Source of the DNA: Prorocentrum cordatum
Taxonomy: Eukaryota > Sar > Dinophyceae > Prorocentrales > Prorocentraceae
Length of the DNA: 64,000 bases
NCBI GenBank assembly: GCA_963575745.1
Contig: CAUYUJ010021680.1
Location: 71,354 to 135,353, forward strand
Reading direction: 5' to 3'
Each line of letters begins with the position of its first letter. The stretch's first letter is position 1. Under the pieces are notes generated by a model. The model worked only from the letters and a program-made list of their open reading frames with translations, did no database searches and had not been told where the DNA came from. Below, one piece after another: positions 8,801 to 18,925 of the stretch. The position numbers and the translations under genes were made by a program.

Positions 8801-10408
8801 AATGCCATTGAGAAGCGAATGTGCAGCTGCTAGCTCAGCCTGTGTGATCGTGCAGTGGCTAGGGATCATGAAACCTCTGCGGCCAACTCCAGGGTGCCAT
8901 CCGCCCTGCACAAGTCCAGGGGGAAGCTGGTGAGGAGGAAGAGAGGGAACAAGATAAGCATCCATAACCCAGCCACACGAAGTGCCACGTTCACACCGCC
9001 CACCGTCAAAAGCTCCTCTAAGTGCACGAACAATATAATGACCCGATCTAATATGATAAAGAATGTTACGATTCCAACGAACATCAGAAGTTACTTTACC
9101 CTCACGTGCAAGATGTGTCTCATGGTCCGCCTCATCGTTGCCCTCCCTATACACCCATTTCCACATATCCCTTCCCACTTCAGCCGTGACAAGATGATGG
9201 TCCTCACTCATTCTGTGAAGGCGGTTCTGCATACCCTTGATCGTGCGGCGATATACTTCATTGTGACAGCGATATCGTCCATTAAGCCAGCGCACAACAC
9301 ACTGGCTATCCCCACGGAGCTCCAAGCCATATCCACCCCCTTCCCCACGCCAAGTGGTTTCATCATCATTTATCGCGGCCAGTCGTTTCGCCACCCGTTC
9401 ATTTTCCCGTCGTTGCTGCTCCTCTGACTTCTCCTCCCCCTCCTCCTCCTGCTTGAACTCACCCGTGAAGGGATCCCGAAGAAGGCAGAACTCGAGAAGA
9501 TCATCCAAGTCCAGGGCGGCCAGGGTACCCACCAGGAAAGAACGCCAGCCAGTTTCATTCCAGACCATCGTGCGATCCCAATGAACCCCGTGCGTGTGCT
9601 CGAAGACCTCGAACCAAGGCCTAAGTCCCGTCAAGACTCGATGACGACAGGCTCTAGTAAACCTTCGGCCCCCAGGGAGAGCTCTAACATGTACGTCACG
9701 CTGCTCAGTCCACTCCCCCGACGCGTGCATCATCGTCAAGGCGCTCTGCATACTGGCAGTGGGCAATCCTCCTTCCTCCTCCCGTGCATAGGTATGGCGT
9801 ACCCGCTTACGAACAGGCTCATGTACATGTTGTGAATCATGATGCTCATGTGCCGTGTTCTCCGATATACGTCTGCGAACTGACCTATTTTCCAAGGAAG
9901 ATGCGCTCTGTGCCTTTCTCCTACACGAACTGTTGAGCTGTCTGGCATTCGGGGTAGGCGAGGGAACCGATAACTCCAAGGAACGCTGCGAACCACCAAA
10001 AATATCAGGATCTCGTGGCTCATGATAAAGAATGCCCTGACTGAGTGCGTCCTCATCCACCCGACTATGCTCCTCATGGATCGTGCTCACAACATGTTTG
10101 GCGAAGAGCCACTGGCGATGAAGGGCGAGCTGGACCATCGAAGGCTTACGGGCCCACTTCAATAAGCGACGACCACCTTTAATCCTCCTGCCCCAGTACT
10201 CTCCCCAGGACTCCGTGATCTTCTTTTTGAGACGTCTCATGGTGGACAAGAAGTTGCCTTCAGCTGCATGTATCTGTTGGAGACTACTCGAATCCAGAGT
10301 CGTACCCTCCAAACCGTACAGAAAGCAACTTCTGACCCTGCTATCATAACGCTGAAACTTACAACGAAGCGGAACCACGGGCGACGAGTAAAAAGAAATC
10401 TCACTCAT
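8765..10408 (-). CDS. LINE RT thumb and RNase H in permuted order
   Basis: The 547-residue frame begins with the RT thumb region (SSPVVPLRCKFQRYDSRVRS, then FLYGLEG). A charged linker precedes the RNase H. The RNase H signatures run GDSQCVVRWLNG (Asp367), YREGNDEADHETHLA (Asp428), then FDGGRCERGTSCGWV (Asp468) and TITQAELAAAHSLL (Glu525). In RNase HI the order is DGG, AEL, DS, then (H)..N..AD, so the domain appears circularly permuted between the AEL helix and the DS strand. The ATG overlaps the stop of the RT frame as ATGA. In-frame residues before that ATG (HRLEKARRVF) also read like RT thumb. So the protein is probably the C-terminal part of ORF2, separated by a one-base shift, unless reinitiation is used. 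Confidence 0.8.
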   Translation of the reverse strand: MSEISFYSSPVVPLRCKFQRYDSRVRSCFLYGLEGTTLDSSSLQQIHAAEGNFLSTMRRLKKKITESWGEYWGRRIKGGRRLLKWARKPSMVQLALHRQWLFAKHVVSTIHEEHSRVDEDALSQGILYHEPRDPDIFGGSQRSLELSVPSPTPNARQLNSSCRRKAQSASSLENRSVRRRISENTAHEHHDSQHVHEPVRKRVRHTYAREEEGGLPTASMQSALTMMHASGEWTEQRDVHVRALPGGRRFTRACRHRVLTGLRPWFEVFEHTHGVHWDRTMVWNETGWRSFLVGTLAALDLDDLLEFCLLRDPFTGEFKQEEEGEEKSEEQQRRENERVAKRLAAINDDETTWRGEGGGYGLELRGDSQCVVRWLNGRYRCHNEVYRRTIKGMQNRLHRMSEDHHLVTAEVGRDMWKWVYREGNDEADHETHLAREGKVTSDVRWNRNILYHIRSGHYIVRALRGAFDGGRCERGTSCGWVMDAYLVPSLPPHQLPPGLVQGGWHPGVGRRGFMIPSHCTITQAELAAAHSLLNGIAEMCIHVQLGR

Positions 10409-13032
10409 AAAGACCCGCCGTGCCTTCTCCAGTCGGTGCTTAATGTCTCATGATCCTGAAATCGTACGTCCAATAGCGTGCCAAGAACCTCCATCCTCTC
10501 CACCTGCCTCACTATCATCTCCTCCGAAGGGCCTGCGGCGCTCTGGGAAGCCCCACGAGAACGCTTCCTACCCATCTCAGCAGGCAGGAGCCCCGGCACA
10601 GGCAGGCGGATATCCTGCAATGGACCTTGGACGCCACAAGCCAAGAACTCCATCGAAGATGCTTTCCAGTTGAAACCGAAGCGATGGAGGACCCCAGTCA
10701 AGTCCTCGAGCATATGGGTCAATTCTCGTCTGGAAGCTGCTGCCAGCAAAATATTGTCTGCCCACAACCAGTGGTTGACCAAAAGATTGGATGCCTCATC
10801 AGTGAGCCTGACGCCGTATCCAGACTGCCTCCAACCTGCCGTCACTGGTGCAAGCATACGAAGTGTCTGGGCAACAAATAGCAAAGGCGCCTCCAAGGAA
10901 CCTGTACGTATGCAAGTATCCCACGAGATGGTCGTAGAACACTGTTGGAAGCTGATCTCTGCCGTATTACAAGCATAACTCTCAAAGACAGCATACACAA
11001 GGGCAGGATGGACATGATGGAATAAAAGCGCCTCTGCTGCACATCTCACCGTGAAATTATCAAACGCCTTTTCAATATCAGCACTTGCAAGATAAAGACT
11101 CTCCTCCTTCCCCCACACAACGCCGTGTTGAGCAAGACGTTTGAGGGGGGCCGTGACCTCATAACATTTGTGCCCCGCGATAAAGCCATATAAGTTGCAA
11201 CCTGGCGGTGCAGCCTGCCGAACGCGGTGCTCTAGAAGTACACATAGACAACTGCTATACCACTTACCAAAATGAGAAAGAAGTGAAAGGGCCCGCGTTT
11301 CTTCAAAATCACGAGCCTTGGGATTCTTAGGCATCAAGCATACCAAGATCTCTCTCCAGGACTTCGGTGAAACATGTTTCTGATCATACAGCAAACGGAA
11401 TAAGGTAAGTATGTGTCGGAGGGCTTCCCATGGCAATGCTTTGAGCACCGATGACGTCACCCCGTCTGCACCTGTTGCCCGTCCTTCCCTGAGTCTAGAC
11501 CGTGCCTCCAGCAAGAGACCCATGTTGATCGGGTTGCGGTGGGGCTCTCCAGAGTCTCGCAGGGCCTTACACTGGTTCTTAAGCTCATCCACGCACGCGT
11601 TGGTGTCCTGTCGGTGGGGATCGCTAGAGTACCTCAGGAGCCCATGACGCCGAAGGCCCTCAATCCACTTCTCCTGGTCACGCGTGAGGACCCCGTCCAC
11701 ATACATGTGCGTAATAACAGGCCTACGACGGACACCGTCACGAATACGATAAAGCTCACATGCACGATCATGACGCTTACGTACTCGACGCCACCTCCTA
11801 GCTGTCCCCTTATACTCCTCCTGGACTCTCTCGTACTCCTCCTGTCCCACGTTAGCCCCACCACATCGTGCCATCCTCCACCTCTTCCTGACCTTAAAGA
11901 ACTCCTCCTTTATCAGTAAATCCTCCTCCGAATATCTGGGATAGTCTGAAACAGGCTGACCACGAGAACGGGAGATATCCAAAGTCTCACTGGCACCCTC
12001 AAGTATACTCTGTGTCATGACCTCAAAACCTACGTCCGTGTGGATCTGATTCACGAGCTCGGGCTGGCAGATCGCTCTCTCCAAGCCGGCTGTTTGCTGG
12101 AGCTCGAACCCTGGCTGAAGCTTCCAGGTCTTGAGCTGAGGCCGGCGTCGATACCTCAACTGAGCATGCTGGGCGGGCATCTCGGCACACAAGAGCTTGT
12201 GATCGCTGAACGTCCTTTCCGTCGCCTCCGACCGTGGGACCTGGGACGGCACAACCCAAGAACAAGTCACCTCTGGAGTCATCCAAGAAGCTGGGACCGC
12301 AAGATAATCATAGACGTGCTCGTATGTGCTCGAATTGTGTCTCCAAGTAGGCTGACGATTCCCAAAAGTGTTGGCTAGCTGCAACTTGAGGGCCCCCATG
12401 GTCTTCAGAAAGGCCCCCGAGTACATCTCCCTCATCCTGTTGGCTCTACTTTCGTCACCTCCACTAGACCTCCCCCTCTTACGTATAGGCCCATTCACCG
12501 CCTCCCCCGTAACCTCCACCCCATTGATCCTGTGGTGCGGGAAAACCTCCACGTTGGCGTCAGCCGAGATAACAACCTCCTCAATGTGAAATCGCTTTTT
12601 GGCCGCAGAGACATGTGCAACAAGATCCGATAACACGTCCGTATAGAGCTTGAAACTAGCGAGAAACCCTTCAGGAGAACGGCGTGCTTCACCCTGTGCA
12701 CCCCGCTCAGACTCCTTATGAGGGAGATAGACAGAAACGAAGATGAGCTTGCGAAAGATCGCAATGACCCAGCGACGACCACACACAACATCGATAAGCA
12801 GATGTCTCCATACACCTCGGCACAAGATGGCAGCCCGTCTCCCCACGTTCTCCCCTTCATCTGCCGAGCGATGTATATCCCAACCCGCATCTGCAAGATC
12901 CAAGTCGTGTAAGAACTGGCTCTCTTGGACCCCGACGATGGAAATCTTTAATTCGGCAATGTGATTCATGCACTCGGAGGTGTATCTTCCCAACCTCCGA
13001 ACGTTCCAACCTCCAACAGAAGCTGGGCACCG
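10405..13032 (-). CDS. LINE ORF2: APE endonuclease and reverse transcriptase
   Basis: The frame follows the ORF1 stop directly. It starts RCPASVGGWNVRRLG, which holds the Asn of APE motif I. The first ATG comes only after this motif. Counting from the TTG codon at 12993, Glu24 (GVQES), Asp145 and Asn147 (SADAN) and Asp264-His265 (FSDHK) are the endonuclease motifs. The reverse transcriptase spans about residues 480-800: ATGADGVTSSVLK, LASADIEKAFDNF (Asp639) and HWLWADNILLAA (Asp746, Asn747). The usual YADD is WADN here. The role is target nicking and target-primed reverse transcription. The frame ends at a TGA that overlaps the next frame's ATG, while RT-like sequence continues in the -1 frame. 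Confidence 0.88.
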   Translation of the reverse strand, partial: RCPASVGGWNVRRLGRYTSECMNHIAELKISIVGVQESQFLHDLDLADAGWDIHRSADEGENVGRRAAILCRGVWRHLLIDVVCGRRWVIAIFRKLIFVSVYLPHKESERGAQGEARRSPEGFLASFKLYTDVLSDLVAHVSAAKKRFHIEEVVISADANVEVFPHHRINGVEVTGEAVNGPIRKRGRSSGGDESRANRMREMYSGAFLKTMGALKLQLANTFGNRQPTWRHNSSTYEHVYDYLAVPASWMTPEVTCSWVVPSQVPRSEATERTFSDHKLLCAEMPAQHAQLRYRRRPQLKTWKLQPGFELQQTAGLERAICQPELVNQIHTDVGFEVMTQSILEGASETLDISRSRGQPVSDYPRYSEEDLLIKEEFFKVRKRWRMARCGGANVGQEEYERVQEEYKGTARRWRRVRKRHDRACELYRIRDGVRRRPVITHMYVDGVLTRDQEKWIEGLRRHGLLRYSSDPHRQDTNACVDELKNQCKALRDSGEPHRNPINMGLLLEARSRLREGRATGADGVTSSVLKALPWEALRHILTLFRLLYDQKHVSPKSWREILVCLMPKNPKARDFEETRALSLLSHFGKWYSSCLCVLLEHRVRQAAPPGCNLYGFIAGHKCYEVTAPLKRLAQHGVVWGKEESLYLASADIEKAFDNFTVRCAAEALLFHHVHPALVYAVFESYACNTAEISFQQCSTTISWDTCIRTGSLEAPLLFVAQTLRMLAPVTAGWRQSGYGVRLTDEASNLLVNHWLWADNILLAAASRRELTHMLEDLTGVLHRFGFNWKASSMEFLACGVQGPLQDIRLPVPGLLPAEMGRKRSRGASQSAAGPSEEMIVRQVERMEVLGTLLDVRFQDHETLSTDWRRHGGSL

Positions 13033-13035
13033 TCA
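13033..13035 (-). promoter_or_regulatory. Possible read-through stop (UGA CGG) between ORF1 and ORF2
   Basis: ORF1 ends TCG TGA, and the next codons CGG TGC CCA lead in the same frame into the endonuclease. UGA followed by CGG is a known leaky stop context in several plant RNA viruses. No ATG lies between this stop and endonuclease motif I. Confidence 0.5.
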
Positions 13036-14493
13036 CGAGCTGCTATTCACCTGCCTCTCCCAAGTCTTGCAGTCCAGATCTGAATCGATGTGCTGGACCC
13101 GCTCGGACACGAACTTCCATCCCACGGTATCCGTCCACGTACCTACACACACTTTATCACTCTGACTATCCTTCTGCAGGTATGCCCAAGCCTTTGCAGG
13201 CCCTTCAGGCTCAAAAGTGATGAGAGCGGTGGCAACAGTCTTGAGCTTATGAAAGATCGCAGTCGCCTTGCGAGTCTCCCCCACTCGACGTCGGTCCTGT
13301 GGTGCAGGTTGGACAAACCAACCGAGGTGTCGATCTTTGTATGGTCCAAAACTGTTCTGACAACCGACCAGATCAGGGCACGAATTGGACCAGGCTGAGG
13401 CCCACTCGTTGCGTACTTCCCAGACCGTCTCTTTCGAAGTCCCTGGCATGAAGTATATGCGAAACTTGGTCACACCAAATCGATTGGAAGCGATATCCCC
13501 GTCCGTCCTACCCCTGTCGAAGATCTTAGTAACGTCACTCTCCCGTGCTTGCGATAGTGTGTACAACTTACCTATCATGTTCCTAACCGTGGTGACCTGG
13601 ATCTTGGCCTTATCTCGAGTTTCAACCTTTCGGGGGTCCTCTTGCGCGAAGCCGCTCACCTGGATCCAAGTCGGAACATGTGGTACACAGGGCCTCTGGA
13701 AGTCAGCAGTACGAGAATCACGAGTAGACGCACCTCCCAGAGATGCTGAATCTGCCCAGGGATCCCTAGAGTTCATCTGAGACTGAAGTGCTTTGATCTC
13801 TTTCGCCTGGGCCTCCTGAGCTGAACGAATCTCCTGCACCGACGAAGCAATAGGGGCAACCTGCTCTGATACCCTCGTTTGAATCTGCTCTTTGATGTCA
13901 ACAGAGTTCTGCATAAGCATCCTCTGCATATCTTCACGCATGGCATCGAACTGTGCACGGAGCATAGTGGCCAGATCTCCAGCTTCACCTCCTCCTCCTC
14001 CACTACTACCACTTCCATTCCCACTACCTGCCCCTCCTCCACCACCCTCGGCATCACCAAGAAGACGTCTATCTTCCAGGAGCTTCCTCTGTCGCTTCTC
14101 TCCGTTGCCCTCAGTTCCCATATCATCATCAGAAGTCGGAACCATCTTTCTCTTAAGATCACACTGCCCACAACTGGAAGTAGAATACCGATAAGCTCGA
14201 CAAGTAGGGCACCTACTAGCCTCCAGATCACGATAGTGTTCGTCCTCGAGTTCTTCAAGAAACTTATCCCAACCCCGTGAAGGTGAATGTCGGTACGTGA
14301 TGAGATCTGCTGCAACAAAAACGGTCAAAGTGTCCTTCTCAACTGCCAGAGCAAAACTGGTAAGTGCTGGGCTCCCAAGAGTATCACAAGCAAACAGCAA
14401 AGATACAAGTGCAACAGGTAGCGGCCTTGCGCCTCCAGCGGCACGTGTGGGCTCACCCACTAACACAAGCAGAGAACAAATGCAGCGACCCAT
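13033..14493 (-). CDS. LINE ORF1: zinc-finger, coiled-coil protein
   Basis: Start chosen at the ATG at 14493, the first one inside the element; the open frame extends further up into flanking palindrome sequence, which cannot be part of the LINE. The protein is 486 residues. It has a hydrophobic N-terminal third, a four-cysteine motif CPTCRAYRYSTSSCGQC, a Gly/Ser-rich linker, then a predicted coiled coil (LRAQFDAMREDMQRML through EIKALQSQM). A conserved-looking C-terminal part includes GVTKFRIYFMPGTSKE and KTVATALITFEP. The order coiled coil then RNA-binding-like domain is typical of LINE ORF1 nucleic-acid chaperones. The exact C-terminal fold was not identified. Confidence 0.75.
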   Translation of the reverse strand: MGRCICSLLVLVGEPTRAAGGARPLPVALVSLLFACDTLGSPALTSFALAVEKDTLTVFVAADLITYRHSPSRGWDKFLEELEDEHYRDLEASRCPTCRAYRYSTSSCGQCDLKRKMVPTSDDDMGTEGNGEKRQRKLLEDRRLLGDAEGGGGGAGSGNGSGSSGGGGGEAGDLATMLRAQFDAMREDMQRMLMQNSVDIKEQIQTRVSEQVAPIASSVQEIRSAQEAQAKEIKALQSQMNSRDPWADSASLGGASTRDSRTADFQRPCVPHVPTWIQVSGFAQEDPRKVETRDKAKIQVTTVRNMIGKLYTLSQARESDVTKIFDRGRTDGDIASNRFGVTKFRIYFMPGTSKETVWEVRNEWASAWSNSCPDLVGCQNSFGPYKDRHLGWFVQPAPQDRRRVGETRKATAIFHKLKTVATALITFEPEGPAKAWAYLQKDSQSDKVCVGTWTDTVGWKFVSERVQHIDSDLDCKTWERQVNSSS

Positions 14494-14657
14494 GCGCAGC
14501 ACGTCCAGGAGGTTGCAGCCGACGAAGTACACGAACTTATGGGCCAGCGCGCACCCACGCGCGCCCACGGCCGCCCAGGGGGCAGCCTGAGGAGACAGGC
14601 TTGAGGAGACCCCCGACGGGCCAGGCCACCGCTGAGATCCCCGAGGAGGGACAGCAG

Positions 14658-14667
14658 CAACCTGGTC
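14658..14667. repeat. LINE target-site duplication, right copy
   Basis: CAACCTGGTC, followed by ACCGCCGGGAACC and CTCGTAGAGCTC, the right half of the interrupted palindrome. Confidence 0.9.
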
Positions 14668-15097
<430 letters not shown>

Positions 15098-15809
15098 GAG
15101 TTAAGTACAGAAAATCGACAGTCGCTGTCGAGATGAACCGAGCGATACGAACAGCTTGGCAGACCTAGCTCGAGTAGAAGACCGAGTTCAGACCTCTGCA
15201 TGTCACAGACGGACGCGTCTGATGTCTCCGAATCGGTTCCTGTAATTACCAGCCCTGTAGCCCCCTACAGCCCGAGTTAAGTACAGAAAACCGACAGCAC
15301 CCCTCAAGATGACTCGAACAATACGAATAGTTTCGCGGACCTAGCTCGAGCAGCAGACCGAGTTCAGACCTCTGGATTCAACAGACAAACGCGCCTGATG
15401 ATTCTGAATCGGTTTCTATTAATATGAGCTCTGTAGCTCTCCTATAGCTCGAGTTATGTTCAGAAAACCGTTACCGCGTGTGAAGATGACCCGAAACGGC
15501 CAATCCCGCCTGTGTGCTTTTTGGCAGAAATATCTACCCGATCGACCTGAGATTAAGATGGCGAGCGGGAATAAGATCGAATATCATGAGAAAAATACTA
15601 GAGCTCAAGCGAATGGTCGAGTTGGGAGAACAAAATTTTCAACCGACCAAAAGTCATCAAAAGGTCCGTCGAGATTTTTCTTCCCAACTAGCTCTCTGGC
15701 CCCCCGGAATTACTCAGAAGCTTCCAGCAACCAGCTCAGGGAAGCTCTACGAGTTACTAGAGCTCTAACGAATGGTTGAATCTCGAGAACAAAATTTTCA
15801 ATCGACCAT

Positions 15810-16135
15810 TTGGCAGCGTCCAAAACCCGGAGAGCAAAGAGAACACACTCCGGAAAGCTTTCCTGGCGAGCCCTCAAACGCTCTCGTGAAGCGCTTCTGG
15901 AGCTCTGGGGAGCTCCCCTGCAGCGCTTCTGAAGCGCTGCCAGGAACGCTTCCACGCGTGCCTGCACGCGTGCAGGCACGCGTGGACGCGTGCCGGAAAC
16001 GCTCCCGGACCCGCTGCGACCCCGGGCGAGGCGCTGCGAGGACCCTGGACCGCCGTGGAGGAGCTGCTGGCTGGACCACCACCGTCCGGCTTCTAATCTT
16101 AAACCCTCTAGCTCTCAAAGAGCTCTCCGGGAAAA
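15810..16135 (+). repeat. GC-rich tagged repeat, copy 1
   Basis: It starts with the tag TTGGCAGCGTCCAAAACCCG, continues with GC-rich sequence including repeated CACGCGTG-type palindromes (15952-15992), and ends at ACCACCGTCCGGCTTCTAAT then AGCTCTCCGGGA. Other copies are at 17381-17700, 36228-36643 and 36658-37015. A partial copy is at 32389-32570, and a stub at 40399-40505. It has no plausible coding frame. Confidence 0.75.
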
Positions 16136-16223
16136 AGTCATCAAAAGGCTCGTCGAGATTTTTCTTGCCAACTAGCTCTCCAACGCCCCGGAATTACTCT
16201 TAAGCCTCCAGCAACTAGCTCAG

Positions 16224-16299
16224 GGAAGCTCTACGAGTTACTGGGCGCCGGCGGTAAACCGTCAACGTTTCTTACCGCCGGGGGACTCGTAGAGCTTCC
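16224..16299. repeat. Two-tier palindrome, exemplar
   Basis: The outer arms GGAAGCTCTACGAGT (16224-16238) and ACTCGTAGAGCTTCC (16285-16299) are perfectly complementary over 15 bp. The inner arms CCGGCGGTAA (16248-16257) and TTACCGCCGG (16272-16281) are complementary over 10 bp, with a 14-nt loop. The same two tiers are seen, with changes, in the other copies. Confidence 0.9.
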
Positions 16300-17380
16300 T
16301 GACCATATATAATGTCGACAAATAGTTGTTCAGCCCAAGCGATTTTAAACCTCTCGATGCAACAGCCGAACGCCCCTCATGCTTCTGGATCGTTTTCTGT
16401 GCGCACGAGCTCTGTAGCTCTCCTGCAGCCCGAGTTACGTGCGGAAATCGACAGCACCTCTCAAGATGACTCGAACAATATGAATAATTTCGCGAATCTA
16501 CCTCGAGAATCAGACCGAGTTCTGAATGTGACAGGCGCACGCGCCTGATGTCTCCAAATCGATTCCTATGATTAGCAGCCCTGTAGCCCCCCCTACAGTC
16601 CGAGTTAAGTGCAGAAAACCGACAGCATCTCTCAAGATAACTCGAACGATACGAATAGTTTCGCGTACCTCGCTCGGGCAGCAGACCGAGTTTCGAGCTC
16701 CGGATTCGACAGGCGGACGCGCCTGATGTCTCCAAATCGATGCCTGTGAATACCAGCCCTGTAGCCCGCCTACAGCCCGAGTTGAGTACAGAAAACTGAC
16801 AGCACCTCTCAAGATGACTCGAACAATACGAACAGTTTCGCGAACCTAGCTCGGGTAGCAGACCGAGTTGAGAGCTCTGGATTCAACAGACGAACGCGCA
16901 TGATGATTCCAAATCGGTTTCTGTAAGTACCAGCTCTGTAGCTGTCCTAGAGCTCGAGTTAAGTACAGAGAACCGACGACGCGTGTCAAGATGACCCCAA
17001 ACGGCCGATCCCGCCCGTGCGCTTTTTGACCGTAAAAGGTACCCGATCGAGCAGAGATCAAGACGGCGAGCGGGAATAAGATCGAATATCACGGGAAAAG
17101 ATACTAGAGCTCCAACGAATGGTTGAATTTCGAGAACAAAATTTTCAACCGACCAAAAGTCACCAAAAGGTCCGTCGAGATTTTTCTTGCCAACTAGCTC
17201 TCCAGCGCGCCGGAATTACTCTTAAGCTTCCAGCAACTAGCTACGGGAAGCTCTACGAGTTATTACTCTTAAGCTTCCAGCAACTAGCCAAGGGAAGCTC
17301 TACGAGTTATTACTCTTAAGCTTCCAGCAACTAGCCAAGGGAAGCTCTACGAGTTACTGGTCAGAGTGCTCAGAATCGAA

Positions 17381-17700
17381 GGGTAGCGTCCAAAACCCGG
17401 AGAGCAAACAGAAGACACACTGGAAAGCTTTCCTGGCGAGCCCCCGGACGCTCTCGTGAAGCGCTTCTGGGGCTCTGGGGGGCTCCCCTGCAGCGCTTCT
17501 GAGGTGCTGCCAGGAACTCTTCCACGCGTGCGTGCGCGCGTGCAGGCACGCGTGGACGCTTGCCGGAGGCTCTCCCGGACCCGCTGCCGGGACGGGCGAG
17601 GCGCTGCGAGGATCCTGGACCGGCGAAGATGGGCTGCTGGCGGGCACCACCACCGTCCGGCTTCTAATCTGAAACCCTCTAGCTCTCAGAGAGCTCTCTG
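17381..17700 (+). repeat. GC-rich tagged repeat, copy 2
   Basis: Tag GGTAGCGTCCAAAACCCGGA, then the same order of boxes as the copy at 15810: CGCTTCTGGGGCTCTGGGG, CACGCGTG palindromes, and ACCACCGTCCGGCTTCTAAT at the end. Confidence 0.8.
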
Positions 17701-17704
17701 GGAA

Positions 17705-18925
17705 TAAAATAAAGATTTTTCTGAAATCTTCATTTTCGATGTTTTCGAGCTCCCTGCGCCCGAACTCCTCTTAGCTCATCTTAAGAGTAATTCCGGGGCG
17801 CTGGAGTGCTAGTTGGCAAGAAAAATCTCGACGAACCCTTTGGTGACTTGGTTGAAAATTTTGTTCTCAAAATTCAACCATTCGTTAGCTCTAGTTTTTT
17901 TCCCGTGATATTCAATCTTATTTCCGCTCGCTGTCTTGATCTCAGCTCGATCGGGTACCTTTTTATTGCCAAAAAGCACACGGGCGGGATCGGCTGTTTC
18001 GAGTCATCTTGATACGCGTTTTCGGTATTTTGTACTTAACTCGAGGTGTAGGGCATCTACAGAGCTCATACTCACAGAAATCGATTGAGAATCATCAGGC
18101 GCGTTCGTCTGTTGCATCTAGAGGTCTGAACTCGGTCTGCTGCCCGAGCTAGGTCCGCGAAAGTATTCGTATTGTTCGAGTCATCTTGAGAGGTGCTGCC
18201 GGCTTTCGTACTTAACTCGGTCTGTAAGGGGGCTAGAGGGCTGGTAATTGCTGAAACGATTCGGAGACGTCAGGCGCGCTGCTTGTCGCATGCAAAGGTC
18301 TGAACTGGGTCTGCTGCTCGAGCTAGGTCCGCAAAACTATTCGTATCGCTCGGTTTCTGTACTTAACTCGAGCTCTAGGGGAGCTACAGAGCTCGTACGC
18401 ACAGAAACCGATGTAGAATAATCATTCGCGTTCGTCTGTTGCATCCTAAGGTCTGAACTCGGTCTGCTACTCGAGCTAGGCCCGCGAAACTATTCGCATC
18501 GTTCGAGTCACCTTGAGAGGTGCTGTCCGTTTTCGCAGGTAACTCGGGCTGTAGGAGAGCTACAGAGCTCATACGCAAAGAAACTGATTTGGAATCATCA
18601 GGCCCGTTCGTCAGTTGCATCCAGGTCTGAACTGGGTCTGCTACTCGGGCTATTTCGGTCTGTTGTGAGCGTAGACGCCAAACACGGATTCGTACTCTGC
18701 TATTTTCTCCCTAATGGTATTTTCTACACGCTGCTGAAAAACAATTCGTTCTCTGCTAATTCTTTGGACATAAAATATTGTCAGGAAGCTCTACGGGTCC
18801 CCCGGCGGTAAGAAAGGTTGACGGTTTACCGCCGGCGCCCAGTAAAATGAAGATTTTCCTAAAATCTTCATTTTCGATGTTTTCGAGCTCCCTGCGCCCG
18901 AATTCCTCTTAGCTCATCTTGCCGA
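17705..18925 (-). repeat. Inverted satellite segment between direct repeats
   Basis: The satellite and its closing block run in the opposite orientation from about 17783 to 18843, ending with an inverted palindrome at 18781-18842. About 75 bp of near-identical sequence, including TTCATTTTCGATGTTTTCGA, flanks it at 17705-17782 and 18845-18920. The right flank contains a perfect hairpin GAAGATTTT-CCT-AAAATCTTC. Confidence 0.75.

Larger units (their letters stand above)
6654..14667 (-). mobile_element. Full-length LINE with 10-bp target-site duplication
   Basis: The body is 6664-14657 (7994 bp), flanked by CAACCTGGTC at 6654-6663 and 14658-14667. Removing it restores an intact palindrome, CGGTGAACCGTCAACCTGGT then CACCGCCGGGAACC. 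The 3' end in element sense reads AAAAGACGCAAAAAA, a short A-rich tail. Gene order in element sense is ORF1 (zinc finger, coiled coil), ORF2 (APE endonuclease and reverse transcriptase), a frame with the RT thumb and RNase H, a first 3' module, an extra ORF, and a second 3' module. The gene layout is that of an APE-type LINE with an RNase H. A single frame break and one in-frame stop separate the ORFs. Confidence 0.9.
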
